Source: Deltaproteobacteria bacterium (GTDB taxonomy: Bacteria; Desulfobacterota; Desulfobacteria; Desulfobacterales; SURF-7). From it: 12,442 bases of DNA. Position numbers and translations under genes: made by a program. Below the pieces are notes generated by a model that saw nothing but the letters and a program-made list of their open reading frames with translations, was not told the origin of the DNA and searched no databases. Where the stretch lies: the NCBI GenBank assembly GCA_019307665.1, contig JAFDJC010000141.1:1-12442 (forward strand), in the 5' to 3' direction. Of this stretch, positions 6,913 to 12,442 are shown one piece after another (positions within the stretch are counted from its first letter, which is position 1; the number at the start of each line of letters is the position of its first letter).

Positions 6913-7497
6913 TTATTCTTTTTCTACTGCAGAGAAGTATTGACCTAGTAAGGCATTGTTGTCTGCCTCTGTTATTTCCCGGGGAAGCCTTTTCATGGCT
7001 AAAGAGATCACTTCATCTACAAGCTCTGACTGTAACTTTCTTTTTGCCTGGATGACCTGGCTTGCCATACGCTGTCTGGCATCCTCCAGCATATAGCGAC
7101 TTTGCTCCTGTGCCTCTTCGACAAGTTTTTCTTTTTTTTTCTCGCCCTGCTGCACAATCTTTTCCTTTATGCTGTCAATGCGTGATTCCCTATCAGTCAG
7201 CTGTCCGGCAATCTCTTGACTTTTATCCTGTGATTTTTTTTTAGCCTCTTCCAGGATTTTAACCTCACGGGCCAGGCTTTCGCTTTGGGTGTTAAGAAAA
7301 TTCATCAAAGGTGTTTTGGCAAATTTAATAAAGAGAACAACCAGGATGCCGAAATTGATCCATTTCATTGCCAAATCATATGTCCCACGCCACCCTTCCG
7401 AACCTCCCGATGCCAGAGCAGTGCTTCCGGTGAGCAGGATAAAAAGAAAGGCAAAAGATATATAAAAATATCCTTTATTGTTTTTTATAGATATCAC
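6913..7497 (-). CDS. atpF: F-type ATP synthase Fo subunit b
   Basis: This 194-residue peripheral-stalk protein begins with a hydrophobic, signal-like segment (about 9-30) ending near ALASGG. A membrane helix follows with the family pattern WINFGILVVLFIKFAKTPL (about 46-64). A long, highly charged alpha-helical coiled coil then extends to the end and would reach F1 and the delta subunit. The start is GTG at 7497, overlapping the b' stop as GTGA. A GGAGG ribosome binding site 8 nt upstream supports it. It is the last gene of the Fo operon; no atpH, atpA, atpG, atpD or atpC follows, because the next gene is the convergent merR. The F1 partner must be encoded elsewhere. It could be a second b copy if the F1 operon has its own. 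Confidence 0.9.
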   Translation of the reverse strand: MISIKNNKGYFYISFAFLFILLTGSTALASGGSEGWRGTYDLAMKWINFGILVVLFIKFAKTPLMNFLNTQSESLAREVKILEEAKKKSQDKSQEIAGQLTDRESRIDSIKEKIVQQGEKKKEKLVEEAQEQSRYMLEDARQRMASQVIQAKRKLQSELVDEVISLAMKRLPREITEADNNALLGQYFSAVEKE

Positions 7498-7949
7498 TGG
7501 GCAAGCCTCCGATTCAGCACATTTTCCATTATACTGACGGCAAGATGTTCTGTTTCTTTCCTGAGGTTTTCTCTAGCCTTTTCTATCTGACTTTCAACCT
7601 CTTTTTCAGTATCTGCCCTGAGTCTGGAAATTTCATTCCTTATGTCGGTAGAAATTCCGGCAGCTTCGCTGCTGCCTGATTCTTCCAACTCTTTTTTTAT
7701 GGCCATGGCTTCCTGCCTGGCGGATGCTTCATGTTTTTCCATCTGATCCAGCAGTCTGATCACTTCCTGGTCAAAATCAGTGACATCCTGTTTCAGGCTT
7801 TCCATGTATTCATTCCGCTTTTTCATTACACTGTTCAGCGGACGAAACATGACCATATTCATGACAAACATGAAGATCAAAAAAGAGACCATTTGAACAA
7901 TCAGAGTCTCATTAATACTGATAAGCGCTATATTACTAATAATCTCCAT
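7494..7949 (-). CDS. atpF': F-type ATP synthase Fo subunit b' (second b-type stalk protein)
   Basis: This 151-residue protein has one N-terminal membrane helix without a cleavable signal (about 11-36, SINETLIVQMVSFLIFMFVM). The FRPLNSVMKKRNEYM segment typical of b/b' subunits follows, then a charged coiled coil to the C-terminus. The N-E-T-L...Q-x-x-x-F-L pattern is characteristic of b' proteins in deltaproteobacteria, where b and b' form a heterodimeric peripheral stalk. It overlaps atpF by 4 bp, so the two are probably co-translated. The start ATG lies 68 bp beyond the c-subunit gene and has only a weak purine-rich ribosome binding site, consistent with lower expression than c. Confidence 0.9.
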   Translation of the reverse strand: MEIISNIALISINETLIVQMVSFLIFMFVMNMVMFRPLNSVMKKRNEYMESLKQDVTDFDQEVIRLLDQMEKHEASARQEAMAIKKELEESGSSEAAGISTDIRNEISRLRADTEKEVESQIEKARENLRKETEHLAVSIMENVLNRRLAQ

Positions 7950-7970
7950 ACACTGATTTCCGCTAATAGG

Positions 7971-7985
7971 TTATTCGCCGAATAA
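7971..7985 (-). promoter_or_regulatory. small hairpin between atpE and atpF'
   Basis: TTATTC pairs with GAATAA across a 3-nt GCC loop in the 68-bp gap downstream of the c gene. It could protect the 3' end of a c-rich mRNA segment. It is short and AT-rich, so it may be chance. Confidence 0.2.
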
Positions 7986-8017
7986 AAATTGTCAGCTTTA
8001 CACTCTTTTAAGTTTGA

Positions 8018-8266
8018 TCAGACAACAAATAAAAGAAGCAGCGCTATAACCAGTGAGTAAATTCCTGTGGACTCTGAGACTGCCTGTCCAACAAGCATTG
8101 TTCGAGTTAAAAGACCCGCCTCTTTTGGATTTTTTCCAATTGCTTCGCAGGCCTTTGCAGCAGCCATACCTTCACCTACACCAGGCCCGATGGCACCAAG
8201 CCCCATTGCTAGGCCGGCTCCTAAAAAAGCAGCAGCACGTACAAGATCCGCACCTTCTATAGCCAT
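8018..8266 (-). CDS. atpE: F-type ATP synthase subunit c, single hairpin, Na+-type site
   Basis: This 82-residue proteolipid has two membrane helices joined by a polar loop (KNPKEAG) and forms the rotor ring. Helix 1 has the glycine-rich GAIGPGVGEG segment with Glu at 32. Helix 2 has GQAVSESTGIYSLV with E65, S66, T67 and Tyr70. The V63/E65/S66/T67/Y70 set is the known Na+ coordination and support set of Ilyobacter/Propionigenium c subunits. Glu instead of Gln at 32 matches the two-carboxylate c ring described in Fusobacterium nucleatum. A strong AGGAGG at 8275-8280 lies 8 nt before the ATG, the best ribosome binding site in the operon, as expected for a multi-copy subunit. It lies between the four-hairpin c gene and b'. 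Na+ use is inferred from residues only. Confidence 0.95.
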   Translation of the reverse strand: MAIEGADLVRAAAFLGAGLAMGLGAIGPGVGEGMAAAKACEAIGKNPKEAGLLTRTMLVGQAVSESTGIYSLVIALLLLFVV

Positions 8267-8303
8267 TGTCGATTCCTCCTGAATTATTATAAGTTATATG
8301 TTG

Positions 8304-9278
8304 TTAAACTACAAATATCAGCACCAGGGCGATAACGAGTGAATAAATACCCGTGGACTCGGAGACTGCCTGTCCAACCAGCATAACACGCGTGATATCC
8401 GCTGTGGCGCTCTCGTTTCTTGCAACCCAGCTTACAGCACTTCTTGCTGTAAACCCTTCACCAATACCGGGTCCGATAGCCCCGATTCCCATACATAACC
8501 CGGCCGCCAGAAGCGCTGAGGCTTCAGCAATTGAATCTGTTGCCGGTACTTCCTTAAACACCAGTATAAAGCATATCAGCAGTCCGTAAATAGCAGTCGT
8601 CTGGGTGACAGCCTGTCCGAGAAGCATGACGTTGGTCACCGAAGAACTCGATTCCGGCTGCCTTGCTATACCTTCACATCCGGTTTCAGCAACAAGTCCG
8701 CTGCCGATGCCGGCACCGATCGCAGCAAGCCCTGAGGCAAGTCCTGCTCCCAGAATTGCGGCCCATGTCGGTGATACCGGACGATCTGAAAAATTTGTAA
8801 ACAGCAGGATAAAAGAAGACACAAGAGCAAAGATAGCGGGTGTCTGGCACACTGCGGAGCCTATCAGCATGTTGGTTGTCAAACGGTTGCTTATGCCCGG
8901 CTGCCGTGCCATACCGGTACAGGCGGCACCTGCCGGAAAGCCTGCACCCACGCCGGACCCGATGGCTCCAAGTCCCATGGACAACCCTGCTGCAAGAACT
9001 ACCCAGACAGTCAACCAGGAATCTGCAGAAAAGTTTGTAAACAGCAGAAGCATAGCCACAACCAGCGCAAAGATAGAAGCTGACTCGGCAATCGCCTGCC
9101 CCATCAGCATAGACTTGAAGACTTCGCCTGAAAGTTTAGGGTTTCTCGAAATTGCAAGGTTTGCCTGCGCGGCTGTATACCCTTCACCAATGGCCGCTCC
9201 TATTGCACCAAACCCCATGGCGAGCCCGCCTCCGATAAATGCTGCTACATCAACCCATGTGCTGATATCAAATGTCAT
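8304..9278 (-). CDS. Four-hairpin (concatenated) F-type ATP synthase c subunit
   Basis: This 324-residue protein is four tandem c-subunit hairpins (eight membrane helices), against one hairpin of about 80 residues in a normal F-type c. The hairpins are approximately residues 1-83, 84-163, 164-243 and 244-324. Hairpin 1 has GEG with E32 and AES with E65, but Ala67 and Phe70 replace the Na+-type Thr and Tyr. Hairpin 2 has A112 and Q145 (CQTP). Hairpin 3 has S193 and Q226 (TQTT). Hairpin 4 has E274 and SEST with E307, S308, T309 and Tyr312, a full Na+-type site. So only two of four hairpins keep the ion-carrying Glu. The linkers (FTNFSADSW, FTNFSDRPVS, KEVPATDS) would lie on the periplasmic side. 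The ATG directly abuts the atpB stop, with only a short AGGT upstream. It presumably enters a mixed ring with the single c. It is not an assembly artefact, since the hairpins have diverged. Confidence 0.93.
   Translation of the reverse strand: MTFDISTWVDVAAFIGGGLAMGFGAIGAAIGEGYTAAQANLAISRNPKLSGEVFKSMLMGQAIAESASIFALVVAMLLLFTNFSADSWLTVWVVLAAGLSMGLGAIGSGVGAGFPAGAACTGMARQPGISNRLTTNMLIGSAVCQTPAIFALVSSFILLFTNFSDRPVSPTWAAILGAGLASGLAAIGAGIGSGLVAETGCEGIARQPESSSSVTNVMLLGQAVTQTTAIYGLLICFILVFKEVPATDSIAEASALLAAGLCMGIGAIGPGIGEGFTARSAVSWVARNESATADITRVMLVGQAVSESTGIYSLVIALVLIFVV
8307..9278 (-). repeat. four-fold internal gene repeat encoding c hairpins
   Basis: Units at about 9030-9278, 8790-9029, 8550-8789 and 8307-8549 each encode one hairpin. 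The key acidic/Gln positions recur 80, 81 and 81 codons apart. Unit 4 is closest to the neighbouring single-c gene: 8327-8384 and 8041-8098 match at 50 of 58 positions by hand alignment. Confidence 0.85.
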
Positions 9279-9953
9279 TTATTTAACCTGCAAAGAAATA
9301 TATACTGTCGTAAGCATTGTGAACACAAAAGCCTGAATTGTCCCAACGAAAATTCCAAAAAACAGATTCAGAAAAGGCGGAAGCACAACACTGTATGTCA
9401 AATATGAAACGACAAGAATGATAATCGATCCACCCATTATATTTCCAAACAAACGAAAAGATATGGACACCACGTTAGCGAGTTCTCCTATCACATTCAG
9501 TGGCATCATGAAAAAAAACGGTTCTATATATCCTTTTAAATAGTTTTTTAAGCCCCTTGTCTTGATCCCCGAATAATGAGCAATAAAAAATCCCATAATA
9601 CCAAGGCTCAAGGGTGTATTCAGGTCTTTAGTCGGTTCTTCCAGGTGAGGAATAATCCCCAGCCAGTTTGATAGGGTCAGGAACATGAAAAGAGCGCAAA
9701 TCAGCGGCCCGTATTTTTTAGCCATTTCCTTATCGAGTGTTTCTTCAGCTAGCCCGAAAAGCTGTTCTACAAGCAATTCGCCCACTACCTGCATGGGTCC
9801 CGGCACAATTTGTCTTTTTCTGGCAGCAAGAATGCCGAAAAAAACAAGGATTGCGATAACAATCCAGGTCATGATAATCACTTCAAGGTTAAATGTCAGG
9901 TTGTGCCCAAAAAAAGGGATTATCAGTTGATGTATTTTTCCCAGTTCCTGCAT
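9279..9953 (-). CDS. atpB: F-type ATP synthase Fo subunit a
   Basis: Subunit a is the stator ion channel against which the c ring turns. This 224-residue, multi-helix protein has the essential Arg in SISFRLFGN (R167), preceded by GELANVV (E157). The last helix contains FVGTIQAFVFTML (Q207). An NWLGIIPHLEEPTKDLNTPLS segment marks the usual loop after the second helix. A helix-rich N-terminus including QIVPGPMQVVGELLVE is standard for the compact deltaproteobacterial form. An AAGGAAG ribosome binding site precedes the ATG. The gene starts 3 bp after atpI and ends exactly at the four-hairpin c start. The channel Arg is intact, so this Fo should be active. Ion choice cannot be read from subunit a alone. 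Confidence 0.96.
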   Translation of the reverse strand: MQELGKIHQLIIPFFGHNLTFNLEVIIMTWIVIAILVFFGILAARKRQIVPGPMQVVGELLVEQLFGLAEETLDKEMAKKYGPLICALFMFLTLSNWLGIIPHLEEPTKDLNTPLSLGIMGFFIAHYSGIKTRGLKNYLKGYIEPFFFMMPLNVIGELANVVSISFRLFGNIMGGSIIILVVSYLTYSVVLPPFLNLFFGIFVGTIQAFVFTMLTTVYISLQVK

Positions 9954-9956
9954 GGC

Positions 9957-10361
9957 TTAATTTCTTCCTTTTGCTGTTTTTCTTATAAATTGCGGAAGCT
10001 TAACCCGGCCCAGCAGATGATCGGCCAGTAGAACAAACTGAACCATGAAAATTCCCGCAATAGCTGCAAAAAAATTAAACTGCTCAAATTTAATGGCGGT
10101 AACGATCGGTATTGCCAGTACAAAGTATCTTACCGCTATTGAGCCGAGAGAAACAAAAAACGTCCTGCCTTTTGATTTGCCAAAACGCATGGGTAGAGTT
10201 TCTCCCATCAAAATAAAATTAAAAATACTAAAAACAGTGCCTAAAATCAGGCCTTTTCCAATCGGTTTAAATCCGGCCAGAATAAAAGCAAAACCGACAA
10301 AAATTGCCAGCGTCATTGCCCTGGAGCAATACTTTTTCTGTGTTTGTCTAATTTCTTCCAT
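9957..10361 (-). CDS. atpI: ATP synthase AtpI-type assembly protein
   Basis: This 134-residue protein has about four hydrophobic helices (roughly 16-32, 38-54, 68-90 and 96-114) and basic ends. It fits the AtpI (ATP synthase protein I) family by size, topology and position directly before atpB. AtpI has been implicated in c-ring assembly in Na+-translocating Propionigenium-type enzymes. Here it could help build a ring from two unlike c proteins, but that is inference. Sequence conservation in this family is low, so the call rests partly on context. Its ATG at 10361 overlaps the end of the upstream atpZ-like gene by 14 bp. Confidence 0.8.
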   Translation of the reverse strand: MEEIRQTQKKYCSRAMTLAIFVGFAFILAGFKPIGKGLILGTVFSIFNFILMGETLPMRFGKSKGRTFFVSLGSIAVRYFVLAIPIVTAIKFEQFNFFAAIAGIFMVQFVLLADHLLGRVKLPQFIRKTAKGRN

Positions 10362-10689
10362 TCTCAGTTCTGATCTTAGTTTTGGTCTTAGTTTTGGTCT
10401 TAGTTTTGGTCTCAGCTTCGTTTTCAGCTTCAGTCTCAGCTTCGGTTCCGGCTTTTTTTTTGTCTGCTTCAGTTATTTCCATAATCTGTCGATAAACCAC
10501 GTTGCCGCCGCCGGCAACGCCGAGTAAGATAAAAATAACGGTGAAAACACCTTTTAACTCCAACCAATCATCAAGCAGCCTGCCGATAAAAAAGCAGAAA
10601 ATAATACATCCGGCCATTGTTAGGCCGATTTGCATAATAATATGAAAACTCTCTGCCCAGAGCCGGTTTTTTTTATAATTAAAAACCAT
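10348..10689 (-). CDS. atpZ: AtpZ-like ATP synthase accessory protein with repetitive Lys/Thr tail
   Basis: This 113-residue protein has two membrane helices (about 17-37 and 48-66) and the family-like GRLLDDWLELKG...FILLGVAGGG pattern of AtpZ/AtpI-related proteins (PF09527 type), the usual first gene of split Fo operons. From residue 76 to the end it has a low-complexity hydrophilic tail, first Glu/Ala/Thr-rich (AETEAENEAET) and then alternating Lys-Thr. A 12-bp tandem repeat in the DNA encodes this tail, which is not part of the family core. The ATG at 10689 has no clear ribosome binding site. A promoter candidate lies about 90 bp upstream. The family is linked to ATP synthase assembly or divalent-cation transport; the role here is unknown. 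Confidence 0.8.
   Translation of the reverse strand: MVFNYKKNRLWAESFHIIMQIGLTMAGCIIFCFFIGRLLDDWLELKGVFTVIFILLGVAGGGNVVYRQIMEITEADKKKAGTEAETEAENEAETKTKTKTKTKTKIRTENGRN
10368..10451 (-). repeat. 12-bp tandem repeat array inside the atpZ-like gene
   Basis: On the + strand the unit TTTTGGTCTTAG occurs perfectly at 10380-10391 and 10392-10403. It has one mismatch at 10404-10415 and two at 10368-10379. Three more degenerate units (CTTCxxTxTCAG-like) extend to about 10451. The 12-bp period keeps the reading frame, so copy-number changes would alter only tail length. Confidence 0.85.
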
Positions 10690-10779
10690 GTTTTATTTCA
10701 GCATTGGCTGATACAACCTAATGATTTAACAGCGCATTACACTCCGGACCATAATCACCAGAATAAAAACAAAAGATTT

Positions 10780-10808
10780 ATTTAACAAATATTTTTACTG
10801 CCAGTCAA
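10780..10808 (-). promoter_or_regulatory. candidate promoter of the Fo operon
   Basis: Read on the - strand, TTGACT (10803-10808), a 17-bp AT-rich spacer and TTAAAT (10780-10785) resemble a sigma70 promoter. Transcription would start near 10773, leaving a leader of about 84 nt before the atpZ-like ATG. The 222-bp divergent region 10690-10911 holds this and the opposing promoter. Confidence 0.5.
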
Positions 10809-10836
10809 GAAAATTTTTTTGCGTTCATAAAGATTC

Positions 10837-10864
10837 TTGAAAAACTATACATTCAGGATATATT
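10837..10864 (+). promoter_or_regulatory. candidate promoter of the metallo-hydrolase/siroheme operon
   Basis: TTGAAA at 10837-10842 and TATATT at 10859-10864 are separated by 16 bp, each one mismatch from the sigma70 consensus. Transcription would start near 10871, giving a leader of about 40 nt before the ATG at 10912. Confidence 0.5.
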
Positions 10865-10911
10865 CAAGCTTCAGAATCATATATGTTAATCGTAAACAGG
10901 ACAGATGGAAT

Positions 10912-11682
10912 ATGAACAAAACAAAAGTAACAATTCTCGGCTCAGGAACCTGTGTACCTTCTCTTTCCCGAAGTGCCTGTTCGGTGCTGATTGAGTCCGG
11001 CCATGCCCGGCTGCTGCTTGATACAGGACCAGGTACAATGCGGCGCCTCCTTGAAACCGGAACCACTATTTTTGATGTTTCCGTCATCTTTTACAGCCAC
11101 CTGCATCCTGATCATACAGCAGAGCTTGTTCCTTTTTTATTTGCAACTAAATATCCGGGCTCCCATTCGAGGCAAAAGCCTTTGACAATTGTTGCAGGAA
11201 AGGGTTTTTCACATTTTTTCAAGGGTCTTACATCGGTTTATGGTGAATGGATCATGCTGGGAGACGACATATTTAAAATCGTTGAACTCGATACAACAGG
11301 CTCAGATTCTCTCGATATAGAGGGTTTTTCAATTGCCTCCGCGCCTGTGGAACACTGTGAAGAAAGCCTTGCATACAGAATCACAGGGCCTGATAAAAAA
11401 TCAATTGTCTATTCCGGTGATACCGATTTCAGCAAAAACCTTGTCAGCCTATCCAAAGGCGCAGACCTGCTGATCTGTGAATCAGCCATGCCGGACAGCA
11501 TGAAAGTGCCCGGGCACCTGACACCGTCTCTGGCAGGTGAAATCGCAACCCGTGCAGGTGTAAAAAAGCTTGTGCTTACACACTTTTATCCTGAATGCGA
11601 CAAATCAGATATTGCAAATGAGTGCAGCAGGACCTATAGTGGTGAGATTATACTGGCTGAAGATCTTATGGAAATAGTATGA
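10912..11682 (+). CDS. Metallo-beta-lactamase-fold hydrolase, RNase Z-like
   Basis: This 256-residue cytosolic protein has the complete two-metal MBL set: HLHPDH (H63, H65, D67, H68), H148 in APVEHCEE, D170 in YSGDTDF and H224 in VLTHFYP. GHLTPSLAGEIA near 201-212 resembles the histidine-containing motif of RNase Z-type enzymes. It starts TKVTILGSGTCVPS, as in that family. It is shorter than typical RNase Z (about 300 residues) and lacks an evident flexible-arm exosite, so a tRNA 3'-processing role is uncertain; another phosphodiester or ester substrate is possible. The frame is open to a TTG at 10837, but that lies in the promoter candidate. The ATG at 10912 gives the family N-terminus, though its ribosome binding site is weak. 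It overlaps the next gene by 4 bp. Confidence 0.88.
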   Translation: MNKTKVTILGSGTCVPSLSRSACSVLIESGHARLLLDTGPGTMRRLLETGTTIFDVSVIFYSHLHPDHTAELVPFLFATKYPGSHSRQKPLTIVAGKGFSHFFKGLTSVYGEWIMLGDDIFKIVELDTTGSDSLDIEGFSIASAPVEHCEESLAYRITGPDKKSIVYSGDTDFSKNLVSLSKGADLLICESAMPDSMKVPGHLTPSLAGEIATRAGVKKLVLTHFYPECDKSDIANECSRTYSGEIILAEDLMEIV

Positions 11683-12341
11683 AATATTACCCTATAAACC
11701 TGGACATTAACAACAGAGAATGCCTTGTGGTGGGCGCTGGAAGCGTAGGAACACGGAAAGTGAAAACCCTTATTGACTGCAGCGCCAGGGTGACGGTGGT
11801 AAGTCCGGAAGTATCCGATGAAATACTTTCCCTTGAAACAAACAACCGTATTAAAGTCAAAAAAAGGCCTTACAAAGCACAAGATCTTGAAGGCATGTTT
11901 CTCGTTATCGGAGCCACGGGAGACGAGTCAACTAATCGTAAAATAAGCTTAGATGCCGGTCGGTTAAACCTTTTGTATAATATTGCGGACCTGCCGGAAG
12001 CCTGCAATTTTATCCTACCGGCAATTGTTAAAAAAGGGGATCTGTTGATCTCCATTTCAACATCAGGGAAAAGCCCTGCATTTGCTAAAAAGCTTCGAAA
12101 GGATCTTGAAAAACAATTCGGAGAAGAATATTCATTGTTTTTAAAGCTTATGGGATGCATTAGAAAAAAACTTCTGAGTGAAAAACATGAACCTGAAGCC
12201 CACAAACACTTTTTTGAAGCAATTATTGAAAAGGGCTTGCTGGATCTTATCAAGGAGAAAAAAACTGGTGACATCGATACCCTTCTTTATGAGGTTCTTG
12301 GGGACGGTTATGAATATAAAAAGCTTATGGAAAATGGTTAG
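11679..12341 (+). CDS. Precorrin-2 dehydrogenase / sirohydrochlorin ferrochelatase (CysG N-terminal type)
   Basis: This protein of 220 residues oxidises precorrin-2 to sirohydrochlorin with NAD+. In the bifunctional family it also inserts iron to give siroheme. The N-terminal Rossmann fold shows CLVVGAGSVGTRKVKTL with the GxGxxG loop at G19-G24. VVSPEVSDE follows. NIAD with D104 matches the catalytic Asp of CysG. SISTSGKSPAFAKKLR near 125-140 is the conserved segment after it. The C-terminal helical domain (about 141-220) dimerises. There is no methyltransferase domain, so precorrin-2 is made by a separate enzyme. It overlaps the hydrolase gene as ATGA and precedes a membrane protein gene of probable cytochrome c assembly type. 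In sulfate reducers siroheme serves dissimilatory sulfite reductase and the alternative haem route. Confidence 0.92.
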   Translation: MKYYPINLDINNRECLVVGAGSVGTRKVKTLIDCSARVTVVSPEVSDEILSLETNNRIKVKKRPYKAQDLEGMFLVIGATGDESTNRKISLDAGRLNLLYNIADLPEACNFILPAIVKKGDLLISISTSGKSPAFAKKLRKDLEKQFGEEYSLFLKLMGCIRKKLLSEKHEPEAHKHFFEAIIEKGLLDLIKEKKTGDIDTLLYEVLGDGYEYKKLMENG

Positions 12342-12383
12342 CATCAAATATAATGGCTTAAAAAGGGGAACACAGGAAAACTG

Positions 12384-12442
12384 ATGGAGTCTCTTGTTAT
12401 AACGGTAATCCTGTTTTATCTTTTGAGTTCGGCAGGATATAT
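12384..12442 (+). CDS. Start of a membrane protein gene, probably CcsA/HemX-like cytochrome c assembly protein (partial)
   Basis: Only the first 19 codons and part of the next are in the window. The peptide begins MESLVITVILFYLLSSAGY, a hydrophobic first membrane helix. An AGGAAAA ribosome binding site sits just upstream of the ATG at 12384, 42 bp after the siroheme gene. In deltaproteobacterial genomes a CcsA/HemX-type gene often follows precorrin-2 dehydrogenase and precedes hemA. The name rests on that context and the hydrophobic start, not on a diagnostic motif. Confidence 0.55.
   Translation, partial: MESLVITVILFYLLSSAGY

Noticed and set aside
8304..9278. Four-hairpin c gene as an assembly collapse or artificial fusion of repeats
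   Set aside because: The four hairpins differ clearly in sequence, linkers and key residues, and the single frame is open throughout.
8605..9336. Long + strand open frame of 243 codons opposite the four-hairpin c gene
   Set aside because: It is antisense to the repeated, codon-biased c coding sequence. Its Pro/Ala/Ser-rich product mirrors the Gly/Ala codons and it has no recognisable domain.
10045..10527. + strand open frame of 160 codons opposite atpI and the atpZ-like gene
   Set aside because: It is a shadow of two well-supported - strand genes. Its SFGLSFGLSFG stretch is only the 12-bp repeat read backwards.

Overview
The window reads as a chromosomal segment of an anaerobic member of the Desulfobacterota (former Deltaproteobacteria), most likely Desulfobacterales. 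This is inferred from four things: the infC-rpmI-rplT-pheS-pheT-merR order, an F-type ATP synthase Fo operon separated from F1, a precorrin-2 dehydrogenase gene followed by the start of a CcsA/HemX-like gene, and protein sequences typical of that group. No rRNA, tRNA, CRISPR array, transposase or phage gene was seen.

Left part, + strand (1-6909). The 3' part of a gene for a DUF4105/Lnb-type envelope protein is followed by a small PilZ-domain gene. Next is a translation cluster: infC (IF3, with no canonical start codon; AUA is the best candidate), rpmI (bL35), rplT (bL20), pheS and pheT (phenylalanyl-tRNA synthetase), then a MerR-type regulator. pheT is broken by a frameshift: the conserved CGAPN segment is missing and the net loss looks like 10 nt. 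This is either a true mutation or split, or a sequencing/assembly error.

Middle part, - strand (6913-10689, transcribed right to left). This is a complete Fo operon with no F1 genes beside it: atpZ-like, atpI, atpB (a), an unusual 324-residue four-hairpin c subunit, a normal 82-residue c subunit, b' and b. The four-hairpin protein is the most striking item. Hairpins 1 and 4 keep both carboxylates (E32/E65 and E274/E307). In hairpins 2 and 3 the ion-binding Glu is Gln and the other carboxylate is Ala or Ser. The single-hairpin c has a full Na+-type, two-carboxylate site. The operon therefore predicts a heteromeric rotor with fewer ion sites than hairpins, which would lower the ion/ATP ratio as in V-type rotors. 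The operon ends 3 bp from the convergent merR stop codon.

Right part, + strand (10912-12442). Divergent from the Fo operon is a metallo-beta-lactamase-fold hydrolase of RNase Z type. It overlaps a precorrin-2 dehydrogenase/sirohydrochlorin ferrochelatase gene by 4 bp, and then the start of a probable cytochrome c assembly (CcsA/HemX-like) membrane protein gene runs off the window. These last two fit siroheme/haem and cytochrome c supply in a sulfate-reducer-like anaerobe.
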